Origin: an uncultured Lachnospiraceae bacterium
Lineage (GTDB): Bacteria > Bacillota > Clostridia > Lachnospirales > Lachnospiraceae
Direction of reading: 5' to 3'
NCBI GenBank assembly: GCA_910587765.1
Contig: CAJUNR010000005.1
Coordinates: 1 to 64,000, forward strand
DNA: 64,000 nucleotides
The notes under the pieces: model-generated
The model's database searches: none
Told to the model about the DNA's origin: nothing
The model's input: the letters and a program-made list of their open reading frames with translations, nothing else
Part shown: in pieces, positions 42,579-51,894 of the stretch
Position numbering within the stretch: the first letter of the stretch is position 1
Layout of the letters: each line of letters starts with the position of its first letter
Made by a program: the position numbers and the translations under genes

Positions 42579-43763
42579 TTAAAAATCGAAATCGTCGATA
42601 TTGTAATCGTCAAACCGTAAAAATTCCTCAAAAAGGAGGACTCCGCTGTTTTCCTCCCCGGTTCCCGCGCCGGTTTCAATCCGCTCATTGGCTTCCACCG
42701 TGTAGGTTCCGATTCCCGGGACGGCAACCTCGTCATTGACGGCCACCGAATTTCCGGCCGCCAGATAAGCGGCGGCGTAACATCCGATCGACGCCAGCGT
42801 CTGGCTGTCCCACAGTCCCCACTGATACAAAAGTCCTTTGTCATAATATTCCCTGACCGAAGAGGGGGAAGCCAGACCGGTGATTGTGATCTCCTCTCCC
42901 GTCAGGCCGGCGTCATCGGCCGCCTGAAGCTGACCCAGAAGAGCGGTCGGATCATTGCACAGAATCAGATCCACGTCGGGATGTTCTTCCAGAAGCGCGG
43001 AGCCGGCCGAAACGGCCTGCTGCGGATCCTGCCCGCTGTAATAATTATCCGGCGCGATGTTTTCCCAGTTGGGGTAAGTCTCGGCGATATACCGTTCCCC
43101 CTCATACTGCCAGAAATTCTGATCCTTGTCCGCCGCCGCCGAATAATGCCAGCAGTAGCGGACCGGCTCCGCACCGGGATCCGTTCCCCGTTTTCCGAGA
43201 GCGTTCGCCCCCATCTCCGCAATCAGCCTGCCGATGCTTTCCGGCGCTCCCGGAGCGACCATCAGCGACCGGTCCTGCGGATACGCGTCCGACTCCCAGG
43301 TACAGACAACGACGCCGATATCCGCCGCTTCCTGCAGCGCTTCCGACACCGCGCCGGCGTCCGCGACGGAGATGCAGATCGCATCCACCCCCTGCGTCAG
43401 TGCCTGACGGACGGCATCGGCCTGTCCTTCCGGAGTGTCCGGATAATCATTGATGTACCGTACCTCCATCCCCCATTCGTCCGCGTAGCTCTGAACGCCC
43501 TCATTGGCAAAATCATAGAACGCGCTGTCCGGCCGGCCGGGAATGAACGCCACAATCTGGTCTTTTACGGCGGACGCTTCCTCTGTCTCTGCTGTATCGT
43601 CTGTCTTTTCCGCGCCGTCCGTCTCCGCCGCATCCGCAGACGGATCCGCTTCCTCCTGACCGGCCGTTTTGTCACCGGCCGCTTCGCCTTCCGCGGAGGA
43701 ACAGCCCGCGCTGACGGCTGCAACCGACAGCACCAGCAGAATGGCAAGCATCTTTTTTTTCAT
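42579..43763 (-). CDS. sugar ABC transporter substrate-binding lipoprotein, orphan
   Basis: The 394-residue protein has a lipoprotein signal (MKKKMLAILLVLSVAAVSAGC) with the lipobox cysteine, an E/A/D-rich linker, and a type 1 periplasmic-binding fold. Recognisable parts are AFIPGRPDSAFYDFANEG, QALTQGVDAICISVADAG and ITGLASPSSVREYYDKGL. The last part resembles LsrB/RhaS-type binders of autoinducer-2 or rhamnose. The ligand is not certain. The start is the ATG at 43763 with AGGAG upstream. No ATPase or permease gene lies next to it, so it must work with a transporter encoded elsewhere or act as a sensor. Confidence 0.85.
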   Translation of the reverse strand: MKKKMLAILLVLSVAAVSAGCSSAEGEAAGDKTAGQEEADPSADAAETDGAEKTDDTAETEEASAVKDQIVAFIPGRPDSAFYDFANEGVQSYADEWGMEVRYINDYPDTPEGQADAVRQALTQGVDAICISVADAGAVSEALQEAADIGVVVCTWESDAYPQDRSLMVAPGAPESIGRLIAEMGANALGKRGTDPGAEPVRYCWHYSAAADKDQNFWQYEGERYIAETYPNWENIAPDNYYSGQDPQQAVSAGSALLEEHPDVDLILCNDPTALLGQLQAADDAGLTGEEITITGLASPSSVREYYDKGLLYQWGLWDSQTLASIGCYAAAYLAAGNSVAVNDEVAVPGIGTYTVEANERIETGAGTGEENSGVLLFEEFLRFDDYNIDDFDF

Positions 43764-43787
43764 AATAATCTCCTGATACTTTTTAAA

Positions 43788-43820
43788 GTGCTGCCGTGCG
43801 GAACTTCCGCACGGCAGCAC
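43788..43820 (-). terminator. strong terminator of the giant surface protein gene
   Basis: GTGCTGCCGTGCGGAA and TTCCGCACGGCAGCAC are perfect 16-base arms around one central base. On the minus strand the stem is followed by TTTAAAAAG, 56 bp past the stop codon. Confidence 0.8.
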
Positions 43821-43875
43821 CGGTTCGCGATCCGGCGGAGAGAGGAACCCTCCTCCGGCCGGAAAGCGATTGCTG

Positions 43876-46800
43876 TTACCTGTTGACTACGTATACGTAG
43901 CAGGGAGCAGAGTCACCATACTCATCTTGACTGTCTATGCTTACATAGACTGTCTGGCCCGCCGTCAGATAGATCTGTTTCGCAAAGTTCTGTCCGGAAG
44001 TATAGCCGTCCAGAGCCGACGGAGATTTGTCTCCGAGTGCAAAAGAATCTCCTCCTTTACTCCGGCTGAAACCCGCGTAAACGTCGCTTTCGCCGGTTGA
44101 GTAGAACGTATAATACCCGGCTGCCGGCGCTTTAAAGCTCAGCACATTGCTGCCATTTACATATCTTCCTGTTCCGATCCACAAACGGTTCTCGTAGTCG
44201 CGGTCCAAAGCAGGCGGATCGGCTTTATCCAGCGCTTCGTTCTCGTCGTAATAATGTCCGCTGTTCAGCGCGTCTCCCACCGCATAGATCGTAAGCCTCC
44301 ATCTGGAAATAACCGCCTTGGTCACTTTGGACTTGACGGCGATCGTCACCGTTCCGGACTTCACCGCTTTCAGCGTCGCCGTGAAGGTACCCGGATTGGC
44401 CTTGACCGTCGCGTTCTTCACGCCTTCAACCGACCAGGTCAGCGTATCGGTCCCCGCATACACTGCGCCCTCATTGAGCTTATCTCCATAGAGAGTCAAA
44501 GTGTACGTATTCCCTGCCGCAAAATAGGCCTGATTTATATCCCCACAGCTATCGCCACCGAAAACACGTCCTATTCTTACGCCGCTGTCCAGCTCATTCT
44601 TTCCTAATGAGACATAACTTGCCGGAAGCAGAGTGGTTGTAATCGACTTCTTCGCCGGTTTGGACTCAACCGCCCCGTACAGCGCCGTTACGGTTACATT
44701 GTACTTGGACTTCTTCGTCAGTCCGCTGACTCTGTAGCGGTACTTATTGGCGGCCGCGTCAAAGGAGTTCGCCTTCGTCACATATTTGCTCTGAATGACG
44801 TTTTTCCTCGCGTCCTCCACTCGAATCAGGAATGCCGAAGCGCTGCCGGAATGCGTGAATTCCAGATCCGCGTAGCTGTCCGTGATCATGGAGGTCTTCA
44901 GACCCTTCACCGGATCCAGACCCTTGCACTGCAGGATTACCTGAGCGGAGCTTCCGACTACCCCGTCCTTCAGGGTCAGCGTCAGGCTGCCGTCTTTGAC
45001 TGCCGTGATATTGCCGCCGTTTAACGCGAAGCATCCGCTGTCGGCGACTGCCTTCTCCAGCTCCTCATCCACAATGACAAAGCGGTCAAAGGAACCGGTC
45101 AGGACTTTGTTCTTCTCCTTATAGACCAGCAGGCTGTCCAGAGAGACGCTCTGTCCTACCTGAAGTTTGGTCTTCTTGCCGGTGATGCTGTCCGGAACGG
45201 CCGTGATATTCAGCGTCTCCCAGGTACTGACACCGGTGGTCTTGTCGCTTACGACGATCGTGATCTCTCCGGCGCCTTTCAGCTTCAATTGTCCCTTCTG
45301 GCTGATCGTCGCCAGCGGATTCTTGTAGAGGTATCCCTCTTCGCCAGCATACGAATCATAAAATCTTCCCAGATATCCGTCCGGACCCGCGTAATCCTCA
45401 TAGAGGGTTCCCACCATATAAGTCAGCTTGGGATTCACATAGTAGGCCTGTTTTGCTTTGTCCAGAGGCAGCGGATAGCTGATTCCGTCAAAGTAATCAT
45501 AATTTGCGCCGTCGTTTGCCGCCGGCTTCTCCCCGATCTCATGGAAGCGGCCGGAAATTTTTACCGCGGTGCTTCCGTCGCTCAGCTTCACGGTACCATC
45601 GTCGGATACCTTCTCGTCGAATTCCATATCCAGACGGTAAACCTGAGGCTTCGTCGTCATGAAGCTCTTGAACGAACCGTTGAACGACTTCACTACCTTG
45701 CAGCCGTCGTCCAGCGTACGGATTGCGCTCACATTCCGCACGTATACCGTGTATTCCGTCTTCATCGACAGATCATACAGCCACTGCGCCCAGGTGTTCT
45801 TGTTGACCGCATAATCCGCGTCGGCGGTATACAGAGGAGCGATCGCGAAGATGCCGCGCCACTGGCCGTTCTTCATGGAATTAATCGCGGTCTCGAAATC
45901 ATTCGCGGTGCGTTTTCCTTCCAATACGTAGAACTCCCGGCGGTATCCGTCGCTGACTTTCGTATACTGCACTTCTACATCGATGTCCGTCGCCGTCGTC
46001 TTCTTGATCTTAGGCGCGGTCACATCGCTGACTTTTACTTTCAGCACTGTCTTCTTCGCAGGAACGGTTGCCGTGAACGTACCGTCGTCTTCTTCCTTAG
46101 AAGAATAAACCGTTACGGTCGCGTCGCCCGGGCTTAAAGCAGTAATGTATCCGGTATCGGTGACGCACAGGACGTCGGTCTTATCCACCTCATAGGACAG
46201 ATGGATATGATCGGACTGCTGCACTTTCGCCAGCTTGACATCCAACTGCTGCGTCTCGCCCACCGCCATCTTCTTCATCGGGCTGATCAGCGAGAGGGAT
46301 TTCGGCGATACCGCTTCTTTTAAGTCGGGCAGCAGCGTCGCCTCCGTGAAATCAAACACAAAATGCTCGACGTAGCCGTCTTCCCAGCGGATGTCAAACG
46401 CAGGTTTTTCTCCCGCCTTCGCCTCGAAGATTACATAAATGTAATTTCTCTGACGGACACAATAACCGCCTGCATTCTTTATGCTGTTCTCATAGAGAGC
46501 CGTCTCCGGGAAACTGCTATATTCATTCGGTTTCTGAATCCGAATTGCAATAAAGTTTCCTTTTCTCTCTTTGCCGTCAAGCCAAATGCTCCGATAATAA
46601 GGAATCCCGTCCCTTGCGGTAATCGTATGGCTCTCGTCTTCCTCAATGATATGTTTGATCTGAACCAGCTCTACATCATCATAACTGGTTGCGTATACCG
46701 ACGCGCTTCCGCGCACCGCCGTAAAGGACAGTGACTCGCCGCTTTTCAGCGTATAGTTCTCGCTGTACGGATAAGCCAGATTTCCGTCACTGAATTTTAC

Positions 46801-49800
46801 CGTGTAGGTCTTTCCGCCTTTCAGCCCGCCATACACTTGATTGCCCTGCTCGTCAAATACGTCAAACTGCAGCATCGAGCGGTAATTGGACGCGTCGTTT
46901 GCACTGCTGTCATAGTAGAATGCAGGCCAGCCGTAATGATAAAACTCTTCCCACTCGTCATAATAGACCTGCCAGGTGAACGCGTCTTTGTCCTTCTCGA
47001 TGACTCCCGCCTTGTCCTCCGCCGAAGCCGCCTGGCCAAAGACCGTGCCTCTGACGTCATACGCATCATACGGAGACGTTCCGGCAGCAATGTTCTCTTT
47101 CAACTGCGGAGTAACCGTCACTTCTCTGGGAGTGATCGTTACCGTTACCGTCGGCGTCGCATCCAGTATCTTATACTTTTCGCTTCCATGGAATTCTACG
47201 TAATAGGTGTAGGAACCTCCGTTGACCGGCACATCCACACCATATTCCGGATTGTCCCAATAAGTAAGAATTCCTTCCGCCGCCCAGCTGTCGTACGGGA
47301 TCGCCGCCTGCGTTGCTTTGTCCACGATCTGGACCAGGCCCGCTTTGATGCCTTCGGTGATGTCAAACGCTTCTCCGTCGTACACCTTGGTCAGAGACGC
47401 GATCTTCGTCTCGTCTACCTTGACCTCCAGCTCGCCGGCGCTCTTTTTCACATTGATTTTCGCGGGAAGGCTGTATACAATCTCCTTTCCGGCCGCGTCA
47501 GTATCATAATCAACATAATTGATATCATCGCGCACAAGACGGCCGGTCAGCCTGTATTCCGCACCCTCTTCAAACAGTGCGCTGGAAGCAACATCCTGCC
47601 ACTCCTCTCCCGTCGCGGCTTTCTTCTGGACGGTCCAGTCAATCCGATAATCGTATGCATCCCATTCCACAGGATCGCCGTCTACGAGTTCGCCGGCCGC
47701 ATTTACCATCACCGGAACAATCTTCCATTCCTTGTTCTCTTTACGGCTCCATTCGTACCACTCGTCCTCGTTAAGCAGATTCCAGGAAAGGAAATCGTCG
47801 ACTTTCTCATCGGTGTATACCGTATACTCTTCCGTGGGCTTTACCGAAACGATCAGCGGAGAGATCTGATAGATTACTTCCGCCGACGAAGGACGGTACT
47901 GATGTGTTTCGTCCTCGTAGGATACCAGCAGCCTGTATACCCCCGCATCCTGCGGGCTGTTGCGGAACGGAGCTTTTTTCCATACCGGCTTGAGGCTCGT
48001 CGCCGTCCCGTCCTCGTTCGGAACTTCCTCTATATTGTACAGATAATACCAGTCGTAAGTAATGGACGGATCATAGTTCTCTGCGGCTTTCGTTCCGTCT
48101 GTTCCGTTTACGACCGCTTTTTTATACTCGTCTCTCTCAGCGTAGAGGCCCTTGGTCTCGTCATATCCGCTGATGATCGGCTTGTCAAAGCTCGAACTTG
48201 CGGCCTCTTTGGTCGCCAGAATCGCGCTGACATCAATCGTCGTCTCGATGCCGGCCGTCAGAGTAAGCGCGCAGGTATTCGCGTCTTTCTGCCGAACGTC
48301 GGACGCATCGTAGACCTGATAGTTCGCCGTCGCAGAGTCTACAGAAGTGTCATTGATTCTCGTCCTGGATTCCCATGTGCTTTCTCCATAAGACCGATAG
48401 ACGCCTTTGTACCCCGTAAAGACGATCCGGTAAAGCTTGCCGCTTTCCAGCGCTTCGGAATATTCTACTTCTCCTACATAAGTGAAGTTGGTTTCCGCCG
48501 GCTCTTTTGCCGTGGGATCCGCCTCGAGCTTCTCCACTTCCCAAACCTCGAATATGGGCTCGAACGGCTGTGTTCTTATGCTGTCATAATAGGATGTGCC
48601 CCAGAAGCGGTCCTTATCGAACGCTTCCGTCTGGGTGATATCATTCCCCTGCGCGTCCAGCGCCTTGTAACCGATCTTCGCAAGCACTTCGGCCGCCGTC
48701 ACGCCCGTATAGAGCACTTCCTCCGCCGGAAGCTCGGGGACAAGCGTCAGCTGTACCGGAGCGATCGTAACCGGAACCCGTACCTCGCCTTCGCCGTAGA
48801 TATGTCCTTCCTCGTCTCTGTAGGTAAGAACATACTCATAGCTTCCCGCGTCGGTCGGAGGCTCAATCTCCGCGCCGTCCTCATCATACCAGGTTCCTGT
48901 GACCTCCGCGCCTTCCACCGCCGCATAGACAGGCTTTCCATCCGCGTCGGTCTTGCCGGTGTCGTAAGAGACCTTAAACGTATAGGAACCTTCCTCCGGC
49001 CACTCGGTCTTCCCGGTATAATCCCAGGTGATGCCGCCGTCGTCTTTCCCGTCCACATCTTTGGTCTTCTTCCAGGTTTTCCCTGTGTCGTCGCCCAGAG
49101 TCACTTCTACTTTCGTATCGATCAGGTTGCCCATCGTGATATCGACGGACAGCTTTGTCTGCAGCTCGTAGTTCTTCAGCGTTTCCTTCTCCGCGTCAGA
49201 CAGCTTGCTCTCGTCCTTGCCGATGGTAAGATCAGCCACGTAATCGCCGTTCTCCAGCAGCGTGTCCGGAGTCTCGCCCGACACCGCGTCCCGGATCTTG
49301 TCAACCGCGACGGTCAGCGTATTCTGATCCGATTCGGGATCATAGCCAAGCAGCGTCGATCCGTTGAGATCCTCAGCCCTCAGCCGGGGAACGTCGGCCG
49401 CCTTGATATCCGCGGCTTTGGTTCCGGGTGTTACGGTCATCGGATCGCCCTGCACTTCCGCCTTCAGCGGAGCCGGGGTTACCGTAAACTCAACCAGGGG
49501 ATCCAGGATCGCCTCGTTGCCGTCTCCGGATGCCTTCGGAATACGCACGGTCAGCTGATAAGCGCCCGCATAGACCGGATAAGCTTCGGATGCCGCGCCC
49601 CACGCGCCCGCGCTGTCCTTCTGTTTCCATTCCACCTTCACGCCTTCAGAAGCCCATTCCCAGTAGTCCACTTTCGTACCATTCTTTTTGACGGTTACGC
49701 CTTTTTGTACGGCGCCTCTGAACTGCTCATAGCCCGTATAAACAGCCGTCCTGGCGGAATCGTCGATGCTGCTTACGATCTCGTAGGTGTCGGCTGCCGG

Positions 49801-50091
49801 ATCTTCCGACGCCGTGACATCCGCGACAAATTCATCGTCAGCCGGCTCCGCCGGGCTGCCGTTGCCGGAGACCGTTTCCGTCTTGTCTTCCGCCTTGGGA
49901 AGCACATCTTTGGTGTCCGCCGCTGCGCCGGTCTCATCCGAGGGTTCGTCAGCGGACGGTTCGACTGCTTCCAGAGCGGAATCCTCGGCCGCAAAGACTG
50001 CCGACGGCGGTACAACCGTCACAACCATGATGGCAGCCAGGAACGCAGCCAGAATCCGTCTGAGCTGCAACCGCTTCATGAATTCACTCAT
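43876..50091 (-). CDS. giant secreted multidomain surface protein (2071 residues)
   Basis: A signal peptide (LRRILAAFLAAIMVVTVVPPS) is followed by an acidic, alanine- and threonine-rich stretch to about residue 100. Residues about 100-1230 consist of beta-rich repeats of the MBG kind, marked by recurring YPVYAGAYQLTVRIPK, DAGVYRLLVSY, NGGSYTYYVEF and FTVTPAPLKAEV / VTITPREVTVTP ends. Near 1270 a BIG2-type domain (MKKMAVGETQQLDVKLA, ITALSPGDATVTVYSS) is followed by fibronectin-like modules (LEFTHSGSASAFLIRVE, LTKKSKYNVTVTALYG). The last 110 residues form a separate beta domain (FKAPAAGYYTFYSTGESDV, LTAGQTVYVSIDS). No sorting signal is visible. It is monocistronic with its own promoter, long leader and terminator. 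Adhesion or cell-surface structure is the likely role. Confidence 0.85.
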   Translation of the reverse strand: MSEFMKRLQLRRILAAFLAAIMVVTVVPPSAVFAAEDSALEAVEPSADEPSDETGAAADTKDVLPKAEDKTETVSGNGSPAEPADDEFVADVTASEDPAADTYEIVSSIDDSARTAVYTGYEQFRGAVQKGVTVKKNGTKVDYWEWASEGVKVEWKQKDSAGAWGAASEAYPVYAGAYQLTVRIPKASGDGNEAILDPLVEFTVTPAPLKAEVQGDPMTVTPGTKAADIKAADVPRLRAEDLNGSTLLGYDPESDQNTLTVAVDKIRDAVSGETPDTLLENGDYVADLTIGKDESKLSDAEKETLKNYELQTKLSVDITMGNLIDTKVEVTLGDDTGKTWKKTKDVDGKDDGGITWDYTGKTEWPEEGSYTFKVSYDTGKTDADGKPVYAAVEGAEVTGTWYDEDGAEIEPPTDAGSYEYVLTYRDEEGHIYGEGEVRVPVTIAPVQLTLVPELPAEEVLYTGVTAAEVLAKIGYKALDAQGNDITQTEAFDKDRFWGTSYYDSIRTQPFEPIFEVWEVEKLEADPTAKEPAETNFTYVGEVEYSEALESGKLYRIVFTGYKGVYRSYGESTWESRTRINDTSVDSATANYQVYDASDVRQKDANTCALTLTAGIETTIDVSAILATKEAASSSFDKPIISGYDETKGLYAERDEYKKAVVNGTDGTKAAENYDPSITYDWYYLYNIEEVPNEDGTATSLKPVWKKAPFRNSPQDAGVYRLLVSYEDETHQYRPSSAEVIYQISPLIVSVKPTEEYTVYTDEKVDDFLSWNLLNEDEWYEWSRKENKEWKIVPVMVNAAGELVDGDPVEWDAYDYRIDWTVQKKAATGEEWQDVASSALFEEGAEYRLTGRLVRDDINYVDYDTDAAGKEIVYSLPAKINVKKSAGELEVKVDETKIASLTKVYDGEAFDITEGIKAGLVQIVDKATQAAIPYDSWAAEGILTYWDNPEYGVDVPVNGGSYTYYVEFHGSEKYKILDATPTVTVTITPREVTVTPQLKENIAAGTSPYDAYDVRGTVFGQAASAEDKAGVIEKDKDAFTWQVYYDEWEEFYHYGWPAFYYDSSANDASNYRSMLQFDVFDEQGNQVYGGLKGGKTYTVKFSDGNLAYPYSENYTLKSGESLSFTAVRGSASVYATSYDDVELVQIKHIIEEDESHTITARDGIPYYRSIWLDGKERKGNFIAIRIQKPNEYSSFPETALYENSIKNAGGYCVRQRNYIYVIFEAKAGEKPAFDIRWEDGYVEHFVFDFTEATLLPDLKEAVSPKSLSLISPMKKMAVGETQQLDVKLAKVQQSDHIHLSYEVDKTDVLCVTDTGYITALSPGDATVTVYSSKEEDDGTFTATVPAKKTVLKVKVSDVTAPKIKKTTATDIDVEVQYTKVSDGYRREFYVLEGKRTANDFETAINSMKNGQWRGIFAIAPLYTADADYAVNKNTWAQWLYDLSMKTEYTVYVRNVSAIRTLDDGCKVVKSFNGSFKSFMTTKPQVYRLDMEFDEKVSDDGTVKLSDGSTAVKISGRFHEIGEKPAANDGANYDYFDGISYPLPLDKAKQAYYVNPKLTYMVGTLYEDYAGPDGYLGRFYDSYAGEEGYLYKNPLATISQKGQLKLKGAGEITIVVSDKTTGVSTWETLNITAVPDSITGKKTKLQVGQSVSLDSLLVYKEKNKVLTGSFDRFVIVDEELEKAVADSGCFALNGGNITAVKDGSLTLTLKDGVVGSSAQVILQCKGLDPVKGLKTSMITDSYADLEFTHSGSASAFLIRVEDARKNVIQSKYVTKANSFDAAANKYRYRVSGLTKKSKYNVTVTALYGAVESKPAKKSITTTLLPASYVSLGKNELDSGVRIGRVFGGDSCGDINQAYFAAGNTYTLTLYGDKLNEGAVYAGTDTLTWSVEGVKNATVKANPGTFTATLKAVKSGTVTIAVKSKVTKAVISRWRLTIYAVGDALNSGHYYDENEALDKADPPALDRDYENRLWIGTGRYVNGSNVLSFKAPAAGYYTFYSTGESDVYAGFSRSKGGDSFALGDKSPSALDGYTSGQNFAKQIYLTAGQTVYVSIDSQDEYGDSAPCYVYVVNR

Positions 50092-50406
50092 TCCTTATTC
50101 CTCCTTATTCATTGCGTATAGTCTTCCAGGCTCTGCCGATTACCGGCGCGGACAGCGAAGAGTATGCGAAGCACCTGCCGGATACTGTCCCACAGATCAC
50201 GCGCGTGAACGCTTTCCTTCCCTGGTATTCCTGATCCTTTCAGGGACCCGGCATCTCTTTCCGGCCCTTTTCAAGAGCGCCGTTCACCTCCCTCCGCACC
50301 TTCTTCCGGTTTTGGATACCATCCACTCTCCAATCTTGCCGTACCGCTCCAGAGATTTCCTGATCGACTACCGTTTTCCCAATACAGGGAATTTTTGTAT
50401 AATAAC
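50092..50406 (-). promoter_or_regulatory. long 5' leader of the giant surface protein gene
   Basis: About 315 nt separate the predicted transcription start from the start codon. The leader is GC-rich and G-rich on the transcribed strand. It contains local hairpins such as CCTGAAAGGATCAGG and the runs GGAGGGAGGTGAACGG and GAAAAGGGCCGGAAAG. It has no coding frame that I can support. It matches no riboswitch class that I can recognise. Length and structure suggest post-transcriptional control. Confidence 0.45.
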
Positions 50407-50412
50407 ATTTTT

Positions 50413-50441
50413 ATTCTACTCGCCCGTCAAGATTTTGTCAA
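50413..50441 (-). promoter_or_regulatory. promoter of the giant surface protein gene
   Basis: Minus-strand TTGACA (50436-50441) and TAGAAT (50413-50418) are 17 bp apart. The stretch 50442-50616 between the divergent promoters is otherwise featureless. Confidence 0.75.
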
Positions 50442-50616
50442 TATTTCCATGCGTTTTTGGCCAGATTTACCAAATATTTTTTTCAATTATACGTATTATT
50501 TGCAATGATTTCCCGATATAGGGACTGCCGGCCGGAACGCCCTTTCCGAAAAATCCGCAGCGGCGGCCAAACCGGGCGTCTCCTCCCCGTTTTCGACAAA
50601 GTATGACACCGCCATA

Positions 50617-50645
50617 TTGTCTTCATTCTCTCCCCGGTATAAGAT
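50617..50645 (+). promoter_or_regulatory. possible promoter of the plus-strand pair 50682-53409
   Basis: TTGTCT (50617-50622) and TAAGAT (50640-50645) are 17 bp apart, about 37 bp ahead of the start codon. Confidence 0.45.
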
Positions 50646-50681
50646 TAAATATTATACATAATTTCCCGGAAGGAGGCGGCC

Positions 50682-51878
50682 ATGAAATATATCTATTATC
50701 CTGAATATGAACTGGAATACCGGCAGCTGCTGGACCGGCGGCATCCTCCTGATCATATTCTGAACATCCGGCTTCTGATGTTTCTGTGCGACCATGTGGT
50801 CCTGCCGCCGTCGCACCTGCTCTATACGGACTGCGCGCGGATTCTGGAGCTGGAGAAGAGTCTGGGGGAATTTTTCCGGGCGGGCAGGGTGGTGTCGATT
50901 GATTACGCGCGAGGGATGGACGATTACTTCACCTCCCGCACCGATCGGATCCCGGACCCGATTGTACGGCGCGCCAAGGAAATGCAGGCGGAACTGATCC
51001 GGAACCGGCTGCTGACGAACGATCAGGCGGAACACAACCGAACGGACGAGAAGACGCAGCTCGTTCTCTTCGACACGCATCTAAGGGAGCTGCTTGCAGA
51101 CTCCGGGCGGCACAAAAAGCAGTCCCGGCTGATACTGGAGCAGATGGATACGCTCTCCGACCAGAGTGGCGAAGCCGTGCACAGCACACAGTTCCGGGAT
51201 ATCCTCACGGGAATGCGGACAAATTCCGACCTTTCCGGACAGCAGAACCGCTATTTTATGACGCTTATGAGCAACGCCTATTATTTCAGCGGAACGTACA
51301 CGATGAATACCGTCGTCTCCTATAACCCGTATTTCCGGCAGATTGATCTGCGCGGCAGCCTGATCCGCACCCACGAAAAGGGGACCAGCCTGATCGTCGA
51401 TCCGTACTTTATGGGAAATCTGCTGTCCGTCATGGGAATCCGGGCGCAGGACATCCTCTGTCTGAGCCTTGCCGATTATCAGGACATCATGTCTCATAAA
51501 TACTGGACGGATTTCCTCGCGCTGTTTGAGATCGTGTACGAAAGCGTGCAGGAACTGGACGCTTTTCTCGGTCAGGAAAAGAATTCTCTGGAAAAAATGG
51601 AGAAGCGCAAGGAGACGGTATATAAGATTCTGGACGCCTTCTTCAACGGCCTGGTTCTGCCGGTCGGGCTGTGTCTCTCCTTCACCTCCCCCGTCGTTCA
51701 GATCGGAGTCCCTCTGGTGATCACGATACTGAGGATGTTCTTCCCGCCGGTCAGGAGCATGGAGACCGCTTTCAAATACCACGCCAGCGACCGGTTCGTG
51801 GAACACATCCAGCGCGGCCGCGACCCCCTCTACGAATTTTGTTACCGGTTAAAGTCAGCCGTCCGGGAACTGCCGTGA
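50682..51878 (+). CDS. unrecognised protein with C-terminal hydrophobic hairpin
   Basis: I do not recognise this 398-residue protein. The N-terminal 330 residues are soluble and mixed helical, with notable segments NIRLLMFLCDHVVLPPSHLL, YFSGTYTMNTVVSYNPYF and GTSLIVDPYFMGNLLSVMG. A K/E-rich coiled stretch (LGQEKNSLEKMEKRKETVY) precedes two hydrophobic helices (FFNGLVLPVGLCLSF, VVQIGVPLVITILRMFF), and a charged tail closes the protein. This layout suggests a cytoplasmic domain tethered to the membrane by a hairpin. GGAGG precedes the ATG. The radical SAM gene starts 17 bp after the stop, so the two are probably one operon and one function. Confidence 0.75.
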   Translation: MKYIYYPEYELEYRQLLDRRHPPDHILNIRLLMFLCDHVVLPPSHLLYTDCARILELEKSLGEFFRAGRVVSIDYARGMDDYFTSRTDRIPDPIVRRAKEMQAELIRNRLLTNDQAEHNRTDEKTQLVLFDTHLRELLADSGRHKKQSRLILEQMDTLSDQSGEAVHSTQFRDILTGMRTNSDLSGQQNRYFMTLMSNAYYFSGTYTMNTVVSYNPYFRQIDLRGSLIRTHEKGTSLIVDPYFMGNLLSVMGIRAQDILCLSLADYQDIMSHKYWTDFLALFEIVYESVQELDAFLGQEKNSLEKMEKRKETVYKILDAFFNGLVLPVGLCLSFTSPVVQIGVPLVITILRMFFPPVRSMETAFKYHASDRFVEHIQRGRDPLYEFCYRLKSAVRELP

Positions 51879-51894
51879 GAAAGAAGGATAAAAA

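Noticed and set aside
46837..50121. Plus-strand open frame of 1094 codons
   Set aside because: It mirrors the giant surface protein gene and shows no domain or ribosome binding site.
50092..50406. c-di-GMP or other known riboswitch in the giant surface protein leader
   Set aside because: I could not find the conserved core of any riboswitch class that I know; only generic hairpins are visible.
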